Assembly (NCBI GenBank): GCA_963556495.2
Contig: OY747710.1
Location: 18,077,000 to 18,140,999 of the forward strand
Length of the DNA: 64,000 bases
From: Valencia hispanica
Lineage: Eukaryota > Chordata > Actinopteri > Cyprinodontiformes > Valenciidae
Reading direction: 5' to 3'
The translations under genes and the position numbers were made by a program. The stretch's first letter is position 1. The number at the start of each line of letters is the position of its first letter. Below are positions 21,356-32,229 of this stretch, one piece after another. The notes beneath the pieces were generated by a model. It saw only the letters and a list, made by a program, of their open reading frames with translations, ran no database searches and had not been told where the DNA came from.

Positions 21356-22344
21356 CAATGTGCAAAAACATCTCCATTTATAGACTTCGGGACGGCTGGC
21401 GTGAAGAAATACGAAAGACGCTCGTATGTTGTGTGTTCAGTCCCTTAGGTTTATGAACTAACCCCAGATTAGAGAAACAGCTCTACATATTAACCAACTT
21501 TCTGACAAGTTAAAATTGCTCACACACTGGTGTGCCCGGTTTACTGTGTGTATGAGCATAGACAAAAGCAAGGCAAAGAGTCAGCATGTGTGTCAGAGTG
21601 AAATATAGATGGAGGAGGCCGGTGCGTGTGAGGGTCAGCGAGGTGCAGTGTAACTGTCGACAATCACAGCCTTATTTACCTGTCAAAAACACTATCATCC
21701 CACACAGCCCGAGCCAAGCAATTTCTCCTGTCTCTTCCTCCCTCCTCTCCCACTTTCTCTCCCTGCATCCCTCTCTCTCACTTTCTCTGACTCTCTCCCT
21801 CCACCTCCAATTACAACCCAGAGGGCTATTTCTCTCCAGGACAAAAACACTACCTACAAGCCATCCCTCTCCTTTCCGATAGCCCCTTACTCTCTCCCTG
21901 TCGTTTTTTTCTAGCCTTCTGTCTCTTTCTTTTCCCCCACCGCTCGCCCTCGTTCTTTCCCTCTGCTGAGAGCTGGAGAGTGGAAATGAACAAGCTGTAA
22001 ACACACACCACTTATCGCGCTGTATGCTGTTGTGTATTTGTTGGCGGAGGCTGGAGAGGTGAAGACTCCGGTATATGAGGCCAGAGGTGTCGGCTACCTT
22101 ACCAGACCGGCAGACGAGAAATAAAGATGCACCACAGGTTGGAAGGCAGTTTGATCAATGCACCATTTGGTGCTCACTTTACCCCCTTTTTGCTCTAAAA
22201 CTGCAACTAAGACTTGAAGCAGAGCAATAACACTTTTAAAGTATAATGCATGCTCAACAAAGATAGCAGACATTCTTCCCTTATACCAAACACTACAAAA
22301 AGGTACTGCACGTCTCTTGCACACTTCCAAAAATGTGTTCTAAA
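21356..22344. other. No gene; CT-rich central part
   Basis: From 21715 to 21960 the plus strand is strongly C/T-rich (tctcttcctccctcctctcc). Flanking parts are ordinary sequence with a few CpGs around 21600-21650 and 22000-22090. Short frames only. Confidence 0.5.
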
Positions 22345-22346
22345 AA

Positions 22347-22873
22347 CAGTGCCTTGCAAAACTTTGACACATTTTTCATGTCTTAACCACAAACAACATT
22401 TATTTTTATTTTAAACTTATTTTATAGACTTACACAAAAACACAGCAGTATTTTTTAGTAGTAGTGGTAGCATCATGCTGCGGGGATTTTCTTACAGGAT
22501 AGATAAGGAAGCTGGTCAGAGATTTTGGGAAGACAGGTGAAGGTAAATACAGGTCAATCCTAGAAGAAAACCTGCTGCAGCCTGCAAAAGATTGAGAAAT
22601 AAGTTAGTTTTCTGGAAAATCCCAGTCTACCTCCGGACCTAAAACCAATTAAGAACCTGTGTCAGGAATTTAAAATAACTTTTTGGCACTCTTCATCCAA
22701 ACTAACTGACATTGACCAATTACAGTATGAAAACTTGTAATTGCAGTGAAAGCTAGCTTTTTATTTGTTAAACACTTACAGTTATGTACTACTCTGTGCT
22801 GGTGTATCACATAAAGTCCTCCCCAAAAGCTTTGCCAAGTGTCATGGGTCATGAATATATTTACAAAACACTG
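22347..22873 (+). mobile_element. 527-bp internally deleted Tc1 derivative (MITE-like), family A
   Basis: The left end cagtgccttgcaaaac and the right end tatttacaaaacactg (followed by TA at 22874-22875) form imperfect inverted repeats. The inside keeps only gtagcatcatgctgcgggga (a glycine-rich motif before the second D), gaaaacctgctgcagcctgc, and a C-terminal remnant containing ttaagaacctgtgtcaggaa. The N-terminal domain and the first D are deleted. Confidence 0.7.
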
Positions 22874-22875
22874 TA

Positions 22876-24482
22876 TCAAATAAAGACACTAAATCTAACT
22901 TAAAAAAATAATTAAAGTATGTGAAACTGGAGCACCAGGGAACATTTTCTAAACCTCAAACAGTTGAATGTTTTGAGTCACGTGCAGCACCAATTGAAGA
23001 GTTGGTTTTAAGTCTTTATCATAAGGAATATTTCTTTAAAAAATATAACAGCAGTCCATCTATTAGAAAATAAAACCCAGGATTGGATGATATGACTTCC
23101 ATTAGTACTGATTTTTTTAGATACATATTGCATTGGTAACAAAGTCAATTTCTCTGGAGTAATTACAATATATCTACATTTACAAAGATATGTAAGTACT
23201 TGAAATATTTATGAATGATTTGATGGCATAAGTCATGTAGCGATCTTTTAAAGTATTGAAATATTTCCTTAATTTCTTTTTACTATCAAATCTTTATGAC
23301 AGACACATACATGTGTTTTGCTTCTCACCTCAAAAGTCACACATTTTTACTGACACATGACTGGGTGGCGTTTTATTTCCCAAGCAGAAAGCCGATGCTT
23401 GCAAATGAAACATGTACACATGTACAAAGACACACACAGACATGAACACCCAGACTGATAGAAGAGCTGTCTGTCTTCCTGACCGGCTCTGTGAAAAGGC
23501 CATCTGACAAAGCCATTAACAGGGTGGTGTAATGCCTGTGTCTGAAGAGAGCTAAACAACACAAAAAGACATTCATGGGCAGTGCCATGACAGGAGTGTC
23601 ACAGTGACAACTGACTGACGGACTGACTGACTAGAGGTTGTGCTGACTGATAAAGGCAGAGGGATACCAACACTAGAGAAATGGTGTGATGGAGACCAGA
23701 AACATGACATAAAGTATGTCAGAGAGCGAGAAGATTCACATGCTCTAAAAGACTGCCGGATATCTGCACAGAGGAATGGGTTAAAATGATATATTACTGA
23801 CTGCGTTGACCCTTAAACAGAAACTTCTTCAAATCGATCAAAAATGTAATTAAACCGGGGCCAAGTTTGAGCCATCAAGGTGCTTGAACACACTCTTTAT
23901 AGATAAATGCAGCACTTTGCTGCAAATTATAGAGAAATTCAGATCCCATTTTAAGACACTGGCTCATGATGGATGCACCGATGCACAGGCGGGAAATAAC
24001 AGACAGTGAAACAAAAGGAGAGAATGCCCAGAGACTTAAAGAAAGAAGGCAAAGACCAAACACAAGACGATGTGTGGAACAAAAGCAGAAAAGAATGATG
24101 TTGGGTTCAGTGTGTGTTTTGTGGTGTGTGCAAGCAGAGGCAGCTAAGCAGAACCAGCCAGCCCTCACAAACCAATCAGGCCTTCATTAGACCGGGCGGG
24201 AGGGATCGATGGCCAGCCCGCATCAATTAAACAGCACCCGCACAGCACTATATATAAGAATATGTACACAAAAACCTTCTATACCCTACCGTCTACAACC
24301 ACACAGACACCTCTCGCACACAATCACCAAATACTTTACAGCAACACTCATCAATCTCTGGAAACAAACTTAGAAAGAAAAATATAAAATACAACCTTCA
24401 TCTTGAGTGCATTTGTTTCACCAAAGGAAACAAATGCTAGACAAAATAAAATATAAATAGTTTTTGACAAAATCCCCAATGA
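22876..24482. other. No gene or repeat recognised
   Basis: Ordinary AT-rich DNA. Between 23340 and 24240 base composition is more even and CpGs appear (24196-24240: gaccgggcgggagggatcga), but nothing is distinct enough to call. Confidence 0.45.
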
Positions 24483-24484
24483 TA

Positions 24485-25378
24485 CAGTTATTGGCACCCT
24501 GAATAGGTCATATAAAAATATTAGAAGCATTTTAATGTGTATTTTGCTTGTTAAGTAGATCAAAGATGCAATGATAGCCTATGGACACTATTTATATGCT
24601 AGTGATGGAGGTCACTGAGAATGATAAACATTTGTCCCATCATGATAAACTGTTTCATGCATAGTTTATTCAATGCTTTTTGGACTTTTACTGTAATTGT
24701 TTGCCTTGATCAGTTAAAATTAAGATTGAGCATTTCAATCGACAAACACCCCAGGAAGGGCTTAAATTAAACAAAGGATGCATGCTTGGGAAAACACCTA
24801 TGGCTAGTGTAAGTATAAAGAAAATTACGTGATGCTGTGGGCCTACTTCTCTTCCAAAAACCCTGGTAACCTGGCTAGAGTACATGGAATCATGGGCTGA
24901 TTGAAGTACCATGACATTTTGAACAGAAATCTGTTGAGTTGTATCAGTTAACTAAAATAGATCTTTGTCTCCTTTCAAGAGGATGATGATCCAAAACATA
25001 TGGCCAAAACAAAACACAGAAATGCTTCACCAGGTACAAAATCAACATTCCTTGTTGGACATCTCAATTCCAAGGCCTAAACCCATAGAAACGGGTGGAG
25101 AGAGCTGAAGAGAAGAGTGTTTAAATGATCAGCCAAAACCAGGATTATCTGCTACCGAGAGAAAGGAATAGTGAAAGATTATTTAATCTGCATGCTCCAA
25201 TTTGTGAAATGTTGTAGGAGAAGAAGCGCTTTCCTATTGGCAAAAAAAGATTTTACAAATTATGAACAGCTGGGATGCCGATGAATGTGATGCATGTGGT
25301 TTTGTGACAAATTATAAATGTACTCATATTAAAAGATGGATTTTTTAACTATATTTATTTTAATAGGGGAAGGCACTG
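24485..25378 (+). mobile_element. Tc1/mariner relic with divergent family-specific ends
   Basis: The left end cagttattggcaccctgaat follows a TA at 24483-24484. The right end aataggggaaggcactg precedes a TA. The coding strand is plus: gatgatgatccaaaacatat reads DDDPKHM, the equivalent of the second catalytic D motif (NDPKHTA). About 65 bases on, ctaaacccatagaaacgg corresponds to the LNPIEN motif with a stop in place of the catalytic E context. The 894-bp length shows internal loss. It is a different lineage from family A judged by its 'ttggcaccc' end. Confidence 0.6.
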
Positions 25379-26159
25379 TACCTTTGTCATTACTCACACA
25401 GTACACTACTTTGTTACCATTTGTTCAGATGTAAAAAAAGATTATTTTTTTTAACAAAAATAAATGTATTTACTGCCAGTAGTTGTTTTTTTGTTTTTTT
25501 TACATATATATTGCTCAAAAACATATACATAACAATCTCCTCCTTCTGAAAACACAGGGAATTCAAAAGGGCTGTAAAATCCTGCCGACATTCTGTAAAG
25601 GTGTGTGTGTGTGTGTGTGTGAATTTTCATACACACCTTCAACTCTTCGATGTTGTGGTCACACTGACCCATTCACTCGCCCTTTCATCCCCGACTTACA
25701 CTCAACATCGATAACACCCAATTACACATAAGCTCACACATGGCAGGTCCTGAAAACACACAATTACATGCACTCCGGACACACATTTTATTAACACTCA
25801 ATTACACACACGCATAAATCACAGGCAAATCGTGCACCCATGAGGCTGGAGACTGCTGTGTGAGAGACATATCTTTTTATTTTGGTCAGTGCCCTCATAA
25901 AATAACAAACTATTTAGAGAATTACCCAGACTTTAGAGTAAAAGGTGTGAAAGAGCAGCACCCCATATTTTGATCATAACCTGTAAAAATAAATATAGAG
26001 GCAATAAATGATCACCTTGAAGAGTTTAAGGGCAATCTTGGGTACAATATTGGCACAATATTTAATATCAGAGAGGACATTTTCTGGAAGTTAAGAAAGA
26101 TGCAGTCCTCTGCTTTTACTTTGTTTTCATTTCTTTATATTTTGATTCCAGGGTACACT
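25379..26159. other. AT-rich DNA with a short (GT)11 run
   Basis: A dinucleotide array lies at 25600-25621. Multiple acacac-containing stretches follow to 25820. No gene seen. Confidence 0.55.
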
Positions 26160-26520
26160 TTCTTTTAAATGTCCCATGTTGGGGTTGGTGGAAAACCCAA
26201 ATGTAGACCGAAAGCAAGCAGGATCAAGGGGAGGGTGAAGTTAATTACGAGAGAAAAACTCATGAAAACAATGTAGATGGAGCAAAAATGGAAAGCAGGC
26301 ACACAGGAAACAAACAGGCTGACAAACACGATGGGAGACAATGGGCGGCAAAAAGTATTACAGGTTAACCAGGAGCTGAGTGTAGGATCTGACAATGGCT
26401 ATGTAGAAACTTGTCTTTAAGTAGTAGGGCGCTGACTACACAAGTGGAAACAGGTAAATGATTACACTGATGTAGAACAGCTGTGAGGGACCAGAATCAG
26501 AGGGAAACTAAAGGAGACTG
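26160..26520. repeat. Possible unclassified interspersed repeat
   Basis: The purine-rich phrase structure (gcaggcacacaggaaacaaa, caagtggaaacaggtaaatg, ctgtgaggga) resembles the ends of a dispersed fish repeat. No terminal repeats or tail are visible. Weak call. Confidence 0.3.
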
Positions 26521-26536
26521 ATGACAGGAGATATCC

Positions 26537-26578
26537 ATTTATTCATCCATCCATCCATTTATCCATCCATCCATCCAT

Positions 26579-26612
<34 letters not shown>

Positions 26613-26972
26613 GTCCGTCCATCCATCCATCCATGCCCGCTTATCTGAGGATGGTCACAGGAGCTCCAGAGATACACCCTGAACAGATTGCCAATCCTTC
26701 TTGGGGCAAGACAGAGGCACACAGAACAAACAACGATGCATGGACACATATACACACACCTAAGGGCATTTTATAGAGATCAATTAAACTAAGATTGTTA
26801 TTTTTGGATAGTGGGGGGAAGCTGGAGTAACCCCCCCCAAAAAAAAAACTCACAGGGGAGAACATGCAATCTCCATTCAGATAGGCCCTGACCAAGATTC
26901 AGACCTGGGATCCTATGGTTGCATTGCATATGGTCGCAACAGTATTAACAACTGAGCCATGGTGCAGCCTGA
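26537..26972 (-). mobile_element. tRNA-headed SINE-like element with (GGAT)n tail
   Basis: On the minus strand the element starts at about 26972 with ggctgcaccatggctcagtt, which carries an A-box-like segment. It shows a B-box-like ggtctgaatcttgg some 60 bases on. It continues through gcatgttctcccctgtgag and gcaatctgttcagggtgtat and ends in about 90 bp of GGAT/GGAC units (26541-26635 on the plus strand, with CCAT and CCGT variants). This order (tRNA-like head, body, tandem tail) fits a retroposed SINE or LINE-tail composite. No target duplication was found. Confidence 0.6.
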
Positions 26973-27953
26973 GAATTAACTAAACACAAGTAAATACAAC
27001 ACTTGGATCAAGACAACAAAACCTAAACAGATAATGAATACACCAGAGATGTCAAACTTGAGTTCTTGAGAACAGGTGTCCTGCAACTTTTGATGGACAG
27101 AACAATTGTAAACAATAATGCTTGATTTCAGTTAAGAGTTTTAGTGTGATTTGATGTTTTTAATAAACGCTATGGTGGACACATCCCGACAAGGATTATG
27201 AAACATTCTGATCCAGTCGTTTGGATGTCTTTTCTAAGGATTACAACTTTGGCAGAGGGAGCATTTCTGGTATGAGCAGTTCAACCTTATGCGTCCGAGT
27301 CAGAAAATGTCTCTGATGATCCACGAGACATGATGAATACTAATGTGGGTGCAGAGGCTGAAACAGGTGGTGATGAGGGCAAAGATCCTCTTAAGAAATT
27401 AAACAGGTATACATCATTTGGAGACATGAATCAGTTGCTGGGTTCTAAATGTTCACTTATTCAGTAACTGCAATGCGTTTTGTTCTTGCTGTAGTAATAA
27501 CATGCAATACATTGATCATGTTTGGTGTGCAGTCATGTTCAGCTGACTGGAGTGGACCCATTGTCACTCTGTCTGCTTGGCTATCATTTTTTAAAGGTGT
27601 GGTAGATAATGTGGTTGTTCTGAAGGTCCTGAAAGGATGGTACATGAAAAAAGTGCCACCTTTTCAGTTCACCCTGGTGCTCTTCATGGTGCATTTTTAG
27701 CTGCAGAGCTATCCTGAAACCTGTGAGGTGTTTTCAACAAATGACTCAGGGGTTTTTCCTGCAGCTGGATGGAATATCAATAAACTCTCTGGAGAACAAA
27801 TGTAAATTAAAATAACAAGTAGTCATATTTGGAGCACATTAGAAGTACTTAAAAATAGCTTATTCTGTTCCTCAAATTGAACATGTATGACAAATCCAGC
27901 TCGTGTTTAATCCAGAAGTACTTTTGTTGTGTGAGTTCTTTTAGCTAAATCAC
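26973..27953. other. No gene recognised
   Basis: An 83-codon frame at 27449-27700 has no motif. The part near 27040-27110 (agatgtcaaacttgag.. aacaggtgtcctgcaac) resembles a dispersed repeat but cannot be classified. Confidence 0.45.
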
Positions 27954-27964
27954 AATTTACAACA
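27954..27964. repeat. Target-site duplication, 3' side of the RTE-like LINE
   Basis: aatttacaaca here is identical to 29965-29975, the exact outer boundary of the minus-strand LINE. Confidence 0.85.
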
Positions 27965-27995
27965 TCCATCCATCCATCCATCCATCTTCTTCTGC

Positions 27996-28238
27996 TTATC
28001 TGGGGTCGGGTTGCGGGGGCAGCAGCTTAAGCAAGGACACCCAGACTTCCCTCTCCCCAGCCACTTGTTTCAGCTCCTCAGGAGGAATCCCAAGGCGCTC
28101 CCAGGCCAGCCGAGAAACATAGTCCCTCCAGCGTGTCCTGGGCCTTCCCCTGGGCCTCCTCCCAGTGGGACGTGACTGAAACACCTCACCAGGGAGGCGT
28201 CCAGGAGGCATCCTGACCAGATGCCCGAGCCACCTCAA
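27996..28238 (-). pseudogene. RTE-like LINE: C-terminal segment
   Basis: An 80-codon frame reads RWLGHLVRMPPGRLPGEVF, then the basic stretch TGRRPRGRPRTRWRDYVSRL, then WERLGIPPEELKQVAGERE, with a stop just before the tail. This is the conserved end of the RTE-type fish LINE protein, rich in Arg and probably nucleic-acid binding. It is out of frame with the RT core because of the deletion near 28361. Confidence 0.8.
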
Positions 28239-28510
28239 CTGACTTCTCTCGATGTGGAGGAGCAGCGGCTCTACTCTGAGCCCCTCTGGATGACTGAGCT
28301 TCTCACCCTATCTCTAAGGAAGAGCCCAGACACCCTAAGGAGGAAACTCATTTCAGCCGGCTCAGCTCTCTCTTCACCACGACAGACCGGTACAGCGCCC
28401 GCATAACTGCAGATGCCCTACCAATCCGTCTATTTATCTCCCGCTCCATTTTTCCTTCATTCGTGAACAAGACCCCCAGATACTTAAACTCCTCCACTTG
28501 GGGAAGGACC

Positions 28511-29227
28511 TCATCCCCGACCCGAGAGAAGGGACCTCACCCTTTTCCGGCTCAAGACCATGGCCTCGGATTTAGAGGTGCTGATTCTCATCCCAGCCGC
28601 TTCACACTCGGCTGCGAACCGCTCCAGCGAAAGCTGTAGATCATGTTCCGATGAAGCCAACAGGACCACATCATCTGCAAAAAGCAGAGACCTGATCCTG
28701 AGGCCATCGAAACGGATCCCCTCAACACCTTGGCTGCGCCTAGAAATCCTGTCCATTAAAGTTATGAACAGGATTGGTGACAAAGGGCAACCTTGGCGGA
28801 GTCCAACTCTCACCGGAAACAAGCCCGACTTACTGCCAGCAATGCGAACCAAACTCTGGCACAGGTCGTATAGGGACCTAACAGCCCGTATCAAGGGGCC
28901 CGGTACCCCATACTCCCGGAGCACCCCCCACAGGGCCCCCCGAGGGACACGGTCGAACGCCTTCTCCAAGTCCACAAAACACATGTAGACCGGTTGGGTT
29001 AACTCCCACGCACCCTCCAGGACCCTGCTGAGGGTGTAGAGCTGGTCCAGTGTTCCACGGCCAGGACGAAAACCGCATTGTTCCTCCTGGATCCGAGGTT
29101 CAACTATACGTCGGACCCTCCTCTCCAGAACCCCTGAATAGACCTTACCAGGGAGGCTCAGAAGTGTGATCCCCCTGTAGTTGGAACACACTCTGTGGTC
29201 CCCCTTTTTAAACAGGGGGACCACCAC
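28511..29227 (-). pseudogene. RTE-like LINE: reverse transcriptase core
   Basis: A continuous 238-codon frame with the RT motifs in order: NYRGI at residues 16-20, QCGFRPGRGT at 50-59, DLEKAFDRVP at 86-95 (first catalytic Asp), RQGCPLSP at 144-151, FADDVVLLAS at 183-192 (catalytic Asp pair), and the primer-grip region GMRISTSKSEAMVL near 212-225. It is open from a Met that lies inside the domain, so this is not a native start. The enzyme would copy LINE RNA into DNA at nicked target sites. The frame ends in SLLSGRG followed by a stop, where the family continues, so it is a frameshifted relic. A plus-strand frame at 28560-28988 is its shadow. Confidence 0.88.
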
Positions 29228-29526
29228 CCCAGTCTGTCAATCCAAGGGAACTGCCCCCGATGTCCACGCAATTTTGCAGAGCCACGTTAACCAACACAGC
29301 CCCACAACATCCAGGGCCTTGAAGAACTCTGGCCGAATCTCATCCACCCCCGGAGCCTTGCCACAAGGGAGGAGCTTTTTAACGACCTCGGTGACCTCAG
29401 CACCAGAGATTGGAGAGCCTTACCCAAAGTCCCCAAACCCTGCTTCCAGATTGGAAGACGTGCTGGTGGGATTGAGGAGGTCTTCGAAGTATTCCATCTA
29501 CCGACCCAAAACGTCCCGCGTCGAGG

Positions 29527-29922
29527 TCAGCAGCACACCATCCCCACTGTAAACAGTGTTGGTGGCAGACCACTCTCCCCCCAACCCCCCCCCCCCCCCC
29601 CCTCGAGACGCCGGATGGTGGACCAGAATCGCTTCGAAGCCGTATGGAAGTCATTCTCCATGGCCTCTCCAAACTCCTCCCACACCCAAGTTTTTGCCTC
29701 CGCGACCATCCGAGCCGCACTCCGCTTGGCCTGCCGGTACCTATCAGCTGCTTCAAGGGTCCCACAAGCCAAAAAGGCCCGATAGGACTCCTTCTTCAGC
29801 CTGACAGCATCCCTTACCGCTGGTGTCCACCAGTGGGTTCGGGAGTTGCCGCCGCGACAGGCACCGACCACCTTGCGGCCACAGCTTTGGTCAGCCACCT
29901 CGACAATGGAGGCGCGGAACAT
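29527..29922 (-). pseudogene. RTE-like LINE: segment upstream of the RT domain
   Basis: The frame reads IVEVADQSCGRKVVGACRGG, then WWTPAVRDAVRLKKESYRAF and AEAKTWVWEEFGEAMENDFH, then SKRFWSTIRRLEGGGGG. The glycine run is the C18 tract read on the minus strand, after which the frame is lost. This linker region between endonuclease and RT is characteristic of the family. The start of the element lies at 29964. Confidence 0.75.
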
Positions 29923-29964
29923 GGTCCACTCGGACTCAATGTCCCCCGCCTCCCCCGGGACGGG

Positions 29965-29975
29965 AATTTACAACA
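29965..29975. repeat. Target-site duplication, 5' side of the RTE-like LINE
   Basis: Identical 11-mer to 27954-27964. The pair fixes the element length and shows that the 5' truncation occurred at insertion. Confidence 0.85.
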
Positions 29976-30349
29976 ACATAGCAAAACAAACTGAAAAACT
30001 GACTACATCAATTTGTTTTACTGATGGTCAATGATACGAGTTTGATTTTCAGGACGGAATGGTAATTGTTGGATGTTTCAGCCATAAAGAATGAATGCAA
30101 AAGTATAGAGTGAGAACTTCCCCTAAGTGCAGCAGTACAAAAAATTTGAGCATATGAACACTATTTATTCAGGTTTCTTTGCAAGAAAGAAACATAAAGT
30201 TCAATTTCTCATTGAGAAGACTGTATGCTCCTCTCAGACAGCTGGACTGATAGGAGTTTCCTTCGTTAAAACAGGCCCACACTTGCTGCACTTTAGAGAA
30301 AAGCAGCGTGGAGAAAATATTCCGCTGCAGAATAAATGTGTTTGTATTG
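29976..30349. other. No gene recognised
   Basis: AT-rich sequence with short frames only. CpG content rises toward 30345. Confidence 0.5.
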
Positions 30350-30530
30350 GACGATTACGGGGCCGCGCTTCCTGAGCCCCGCGCGTCACCTGCTCACCGT
30401 GGCATTGACACGTCAGTCTCCCACGTCTAACGCAATGTGACAGTGTTGAGATTATAATATCTGGCCCACATTATCGGGCATTAACGCCATTACGGCACCC
30501 CGCCCGCTCAGGTGGGCCACTCCGGGACTG
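30350..30530. promoter_or_regulatory. CpG-rich candidate regulatory block
   Basis: Dense CpGs (cgattacggggccgcgcttc, gccccgcgcgtcacc, cacgtcagtctcccacgtct) with a CRE-like tgacacgtca element near 30405 and a palindromic E-box-like cacgtc. It continues with cattatcgggcattaacgcc. No exon-like frame. Called on composition. Confidence 0.45.
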
Positions 30531-31059
30531 AGGAGAGGATAGAAGAGGAGAGGAGGAGGGTGGGGGGGTCAGGAAATTGAGGCGCAGAAGCAGGATGACG
30601 AGAAGATGGATGAATTTGAGAAAATGGCAGAGGCAGTTCAGATTCAGTAAAAAGGCCTTACGGCAGCTGTAGGAAGAAGGTATAAACATCTGACAATCAG
30701 ATAGGGAAGATATGGCACTTTAGGAGGATGCGTTCAAGGAGAATAGTGTGGATCGCAACTAAATCATTTACTGAATAATGATATGTGGCATCCACATCAC
30801 CAGAGAACATGAGTTTGGGTATCCGTGTGTGTGTGCTGTGACAGAGGAGGTGCTGCTGTGTGGTAATAACTAAGAGAAGGGGTAAGAGGGGGGCAACCCA
30901 ATTGGATAAAGCTTTTTTAATAATGAACAGCTGAACAAGCACCATCACTTCACATGATTTAATATTTACACCATGCCACGCCTGGTTTCATATTGCTTTT
31001 CCAGGGCCTTCATTTGTTTCACCCAAAGAAAGCACTTCTACTCCACAGCCTTGTTGTTT
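30531..31059. other. G-rich then ordinary DNA, no gene
   Basis: Starts with GA-rich sequence (gaagaggagaggaggagggt), then mixed DNA with no recognised repeat. Confidence 0.5.
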
Positions 31060-31350
31060 TAATTAAGGAAATTAATAAATAAGAACAAATTAATGTGGCC
31101 TCCTTGCCTCCTCCTGTACCCCAAGAACTGTGGCAAGCACCGTTGCCCGCCTAACTGTCTGCTCGCCTTCATTGGGATGTATGTGGGTGCCATAATTAAC
31201 GCTTAATAAGTAAGTGATTCATTATGATTAGCGTGCGGATTCGCCGTAATGGCCCCTCTCTGTGCTAGCAATCAACCTCACTCTGTTTATCCACACATAA
31301 GCCCCCTGATCCATCTCTGTCTGCAGCTCCCCCCAATCTACGCATACAAC
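31060..31350. promoter_or_regulatory. Candidate conserved noncoding block with clustered TAAT cores
   Basis: Contains ttttaattaaggaaattaat, acaaattaatgtgg and cataattaacgcttaataag, which hold several homeodomain-type cores within 150 bp. It also has gattagcgtgcggattcgcc. Repeat-free and CpG-bearing. The 12-mer taattaacgctt (31193-31204) recurs at 55250-55261 in another candidate block. Confidence 0.45.
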
Positions 31351-31446
31351 ACCATGCACCATTCCTCTGGTCTTGATGCTGGGTGATTTGTTGGGCGGCT
31401 GGTGGAGGTCTCTATCAATTCGAGTTTCATTAAACAAGATAAAGAG

Positions 31447-31479
31447 AAGGAGGAGGAGGAGGAGGAGGAGGAGGAGGAA
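31447..31479. repeat. (GGA)n trinucleotide run
   Basis: About ten GGA/GAG units. The glutamate-rich frame across it is an artefact. Confidence 0.9.
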
Positions 31480-32229
31480 GGGAGGCTCATTGTCATCAAA
31501 GTGGTGACTGTCACTATAAGGAGAAGATTACTCATTTCTGTGATGCAGTTTGAAAGTGATAAATACATTTATGTAAAAAAAGGAACTGATGTATTTGCTA
31601 AGTACAAAACTAAGTTTGTGCAAGAACAACTTCATGTGTTAAGAGATCATTTGTTATCCCTCATAAAATGAGAATTTGCACAAACTCCAAGAATGGATGT
31701 GACTATTTTCCTAATTATGTATTTTTTGGGGTGGGGTCTGTTGGGAGAGTGCTCAGGCACTGTAACTGTTGTAATGTGATAAAACTCATTTAGCTGAAGT
31801 CTCTAGGGGCAGTTTGAGTATTGTAGGAATCCAATTAATTGCCGGGTTTTTAAATATACTAATGAAATCAGAAGAATGATGGCTTGTGATGAAAGGAGAA
31901 AATCTCAGAATTTGTTTTGTAGCTATACATTTTTCAAAGTTAAGAAATTTAAAGCCAGATGATACAGAGAATCAGCTTGCCCAGGCCTTTACCTTTGCCA
32001 GCCCTCCAGACTCACGTGACACTCATCCTCAACTTATATACTCACAAATGGTTGGTTTTCCCTGAGCACAGTTTGCAATGGGATATTCTACCGAGAGCTA
32101 AAGCCTCAGACAACATAGCCATCTTGATCAATGGGGTATGGAGGGAAAGGGAATTTCTCCTTCCTGGTCAGTGGTCAGATTTTGCCTCAAGAAAAGGAGT
32201 TTGTGTATCTTGATGTAAAACATGAGTGA
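31480..32229. other. No gene recognised
   Basis: AT-rich sequence. An 84-codon frame at 31959-32213 has no motif. Confidence 0.5.

Larger units (their letters stand above)
27965..29964 (-). mobile_element. RTE/Rex3-like LINE, 5'-truncated, 2.0 kb
   Basis: A minus-strand retrotransposon with a complete 3' end. The tail is a short run of GATG units (CCAT on the plus strand, 27965-27984) and the body is GC-rich compared with its AT-rich surroundings. It is flanked by a perfect 11-bp direct repeat. Coding remnants in order from 5': a pre-RT segment (29922-29527), the RT core (29227-28511), and the C-terminal domain (28238-27996). The apurinic endonuclease domain is absent. Frames are broken by a C18 run at 29585-29602 and by an apparent deletion near 28361. 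The GATG tail and sequence style suit Rex3/RTE. That clade name is recall, not a tree. Confidence 0.85.

Noticed and set aside
28560..28988. 142-codon plus-strand frame
   Set aside because: Shadow of the reverse transcriptase on the minus strand, which carries the RT motifs.
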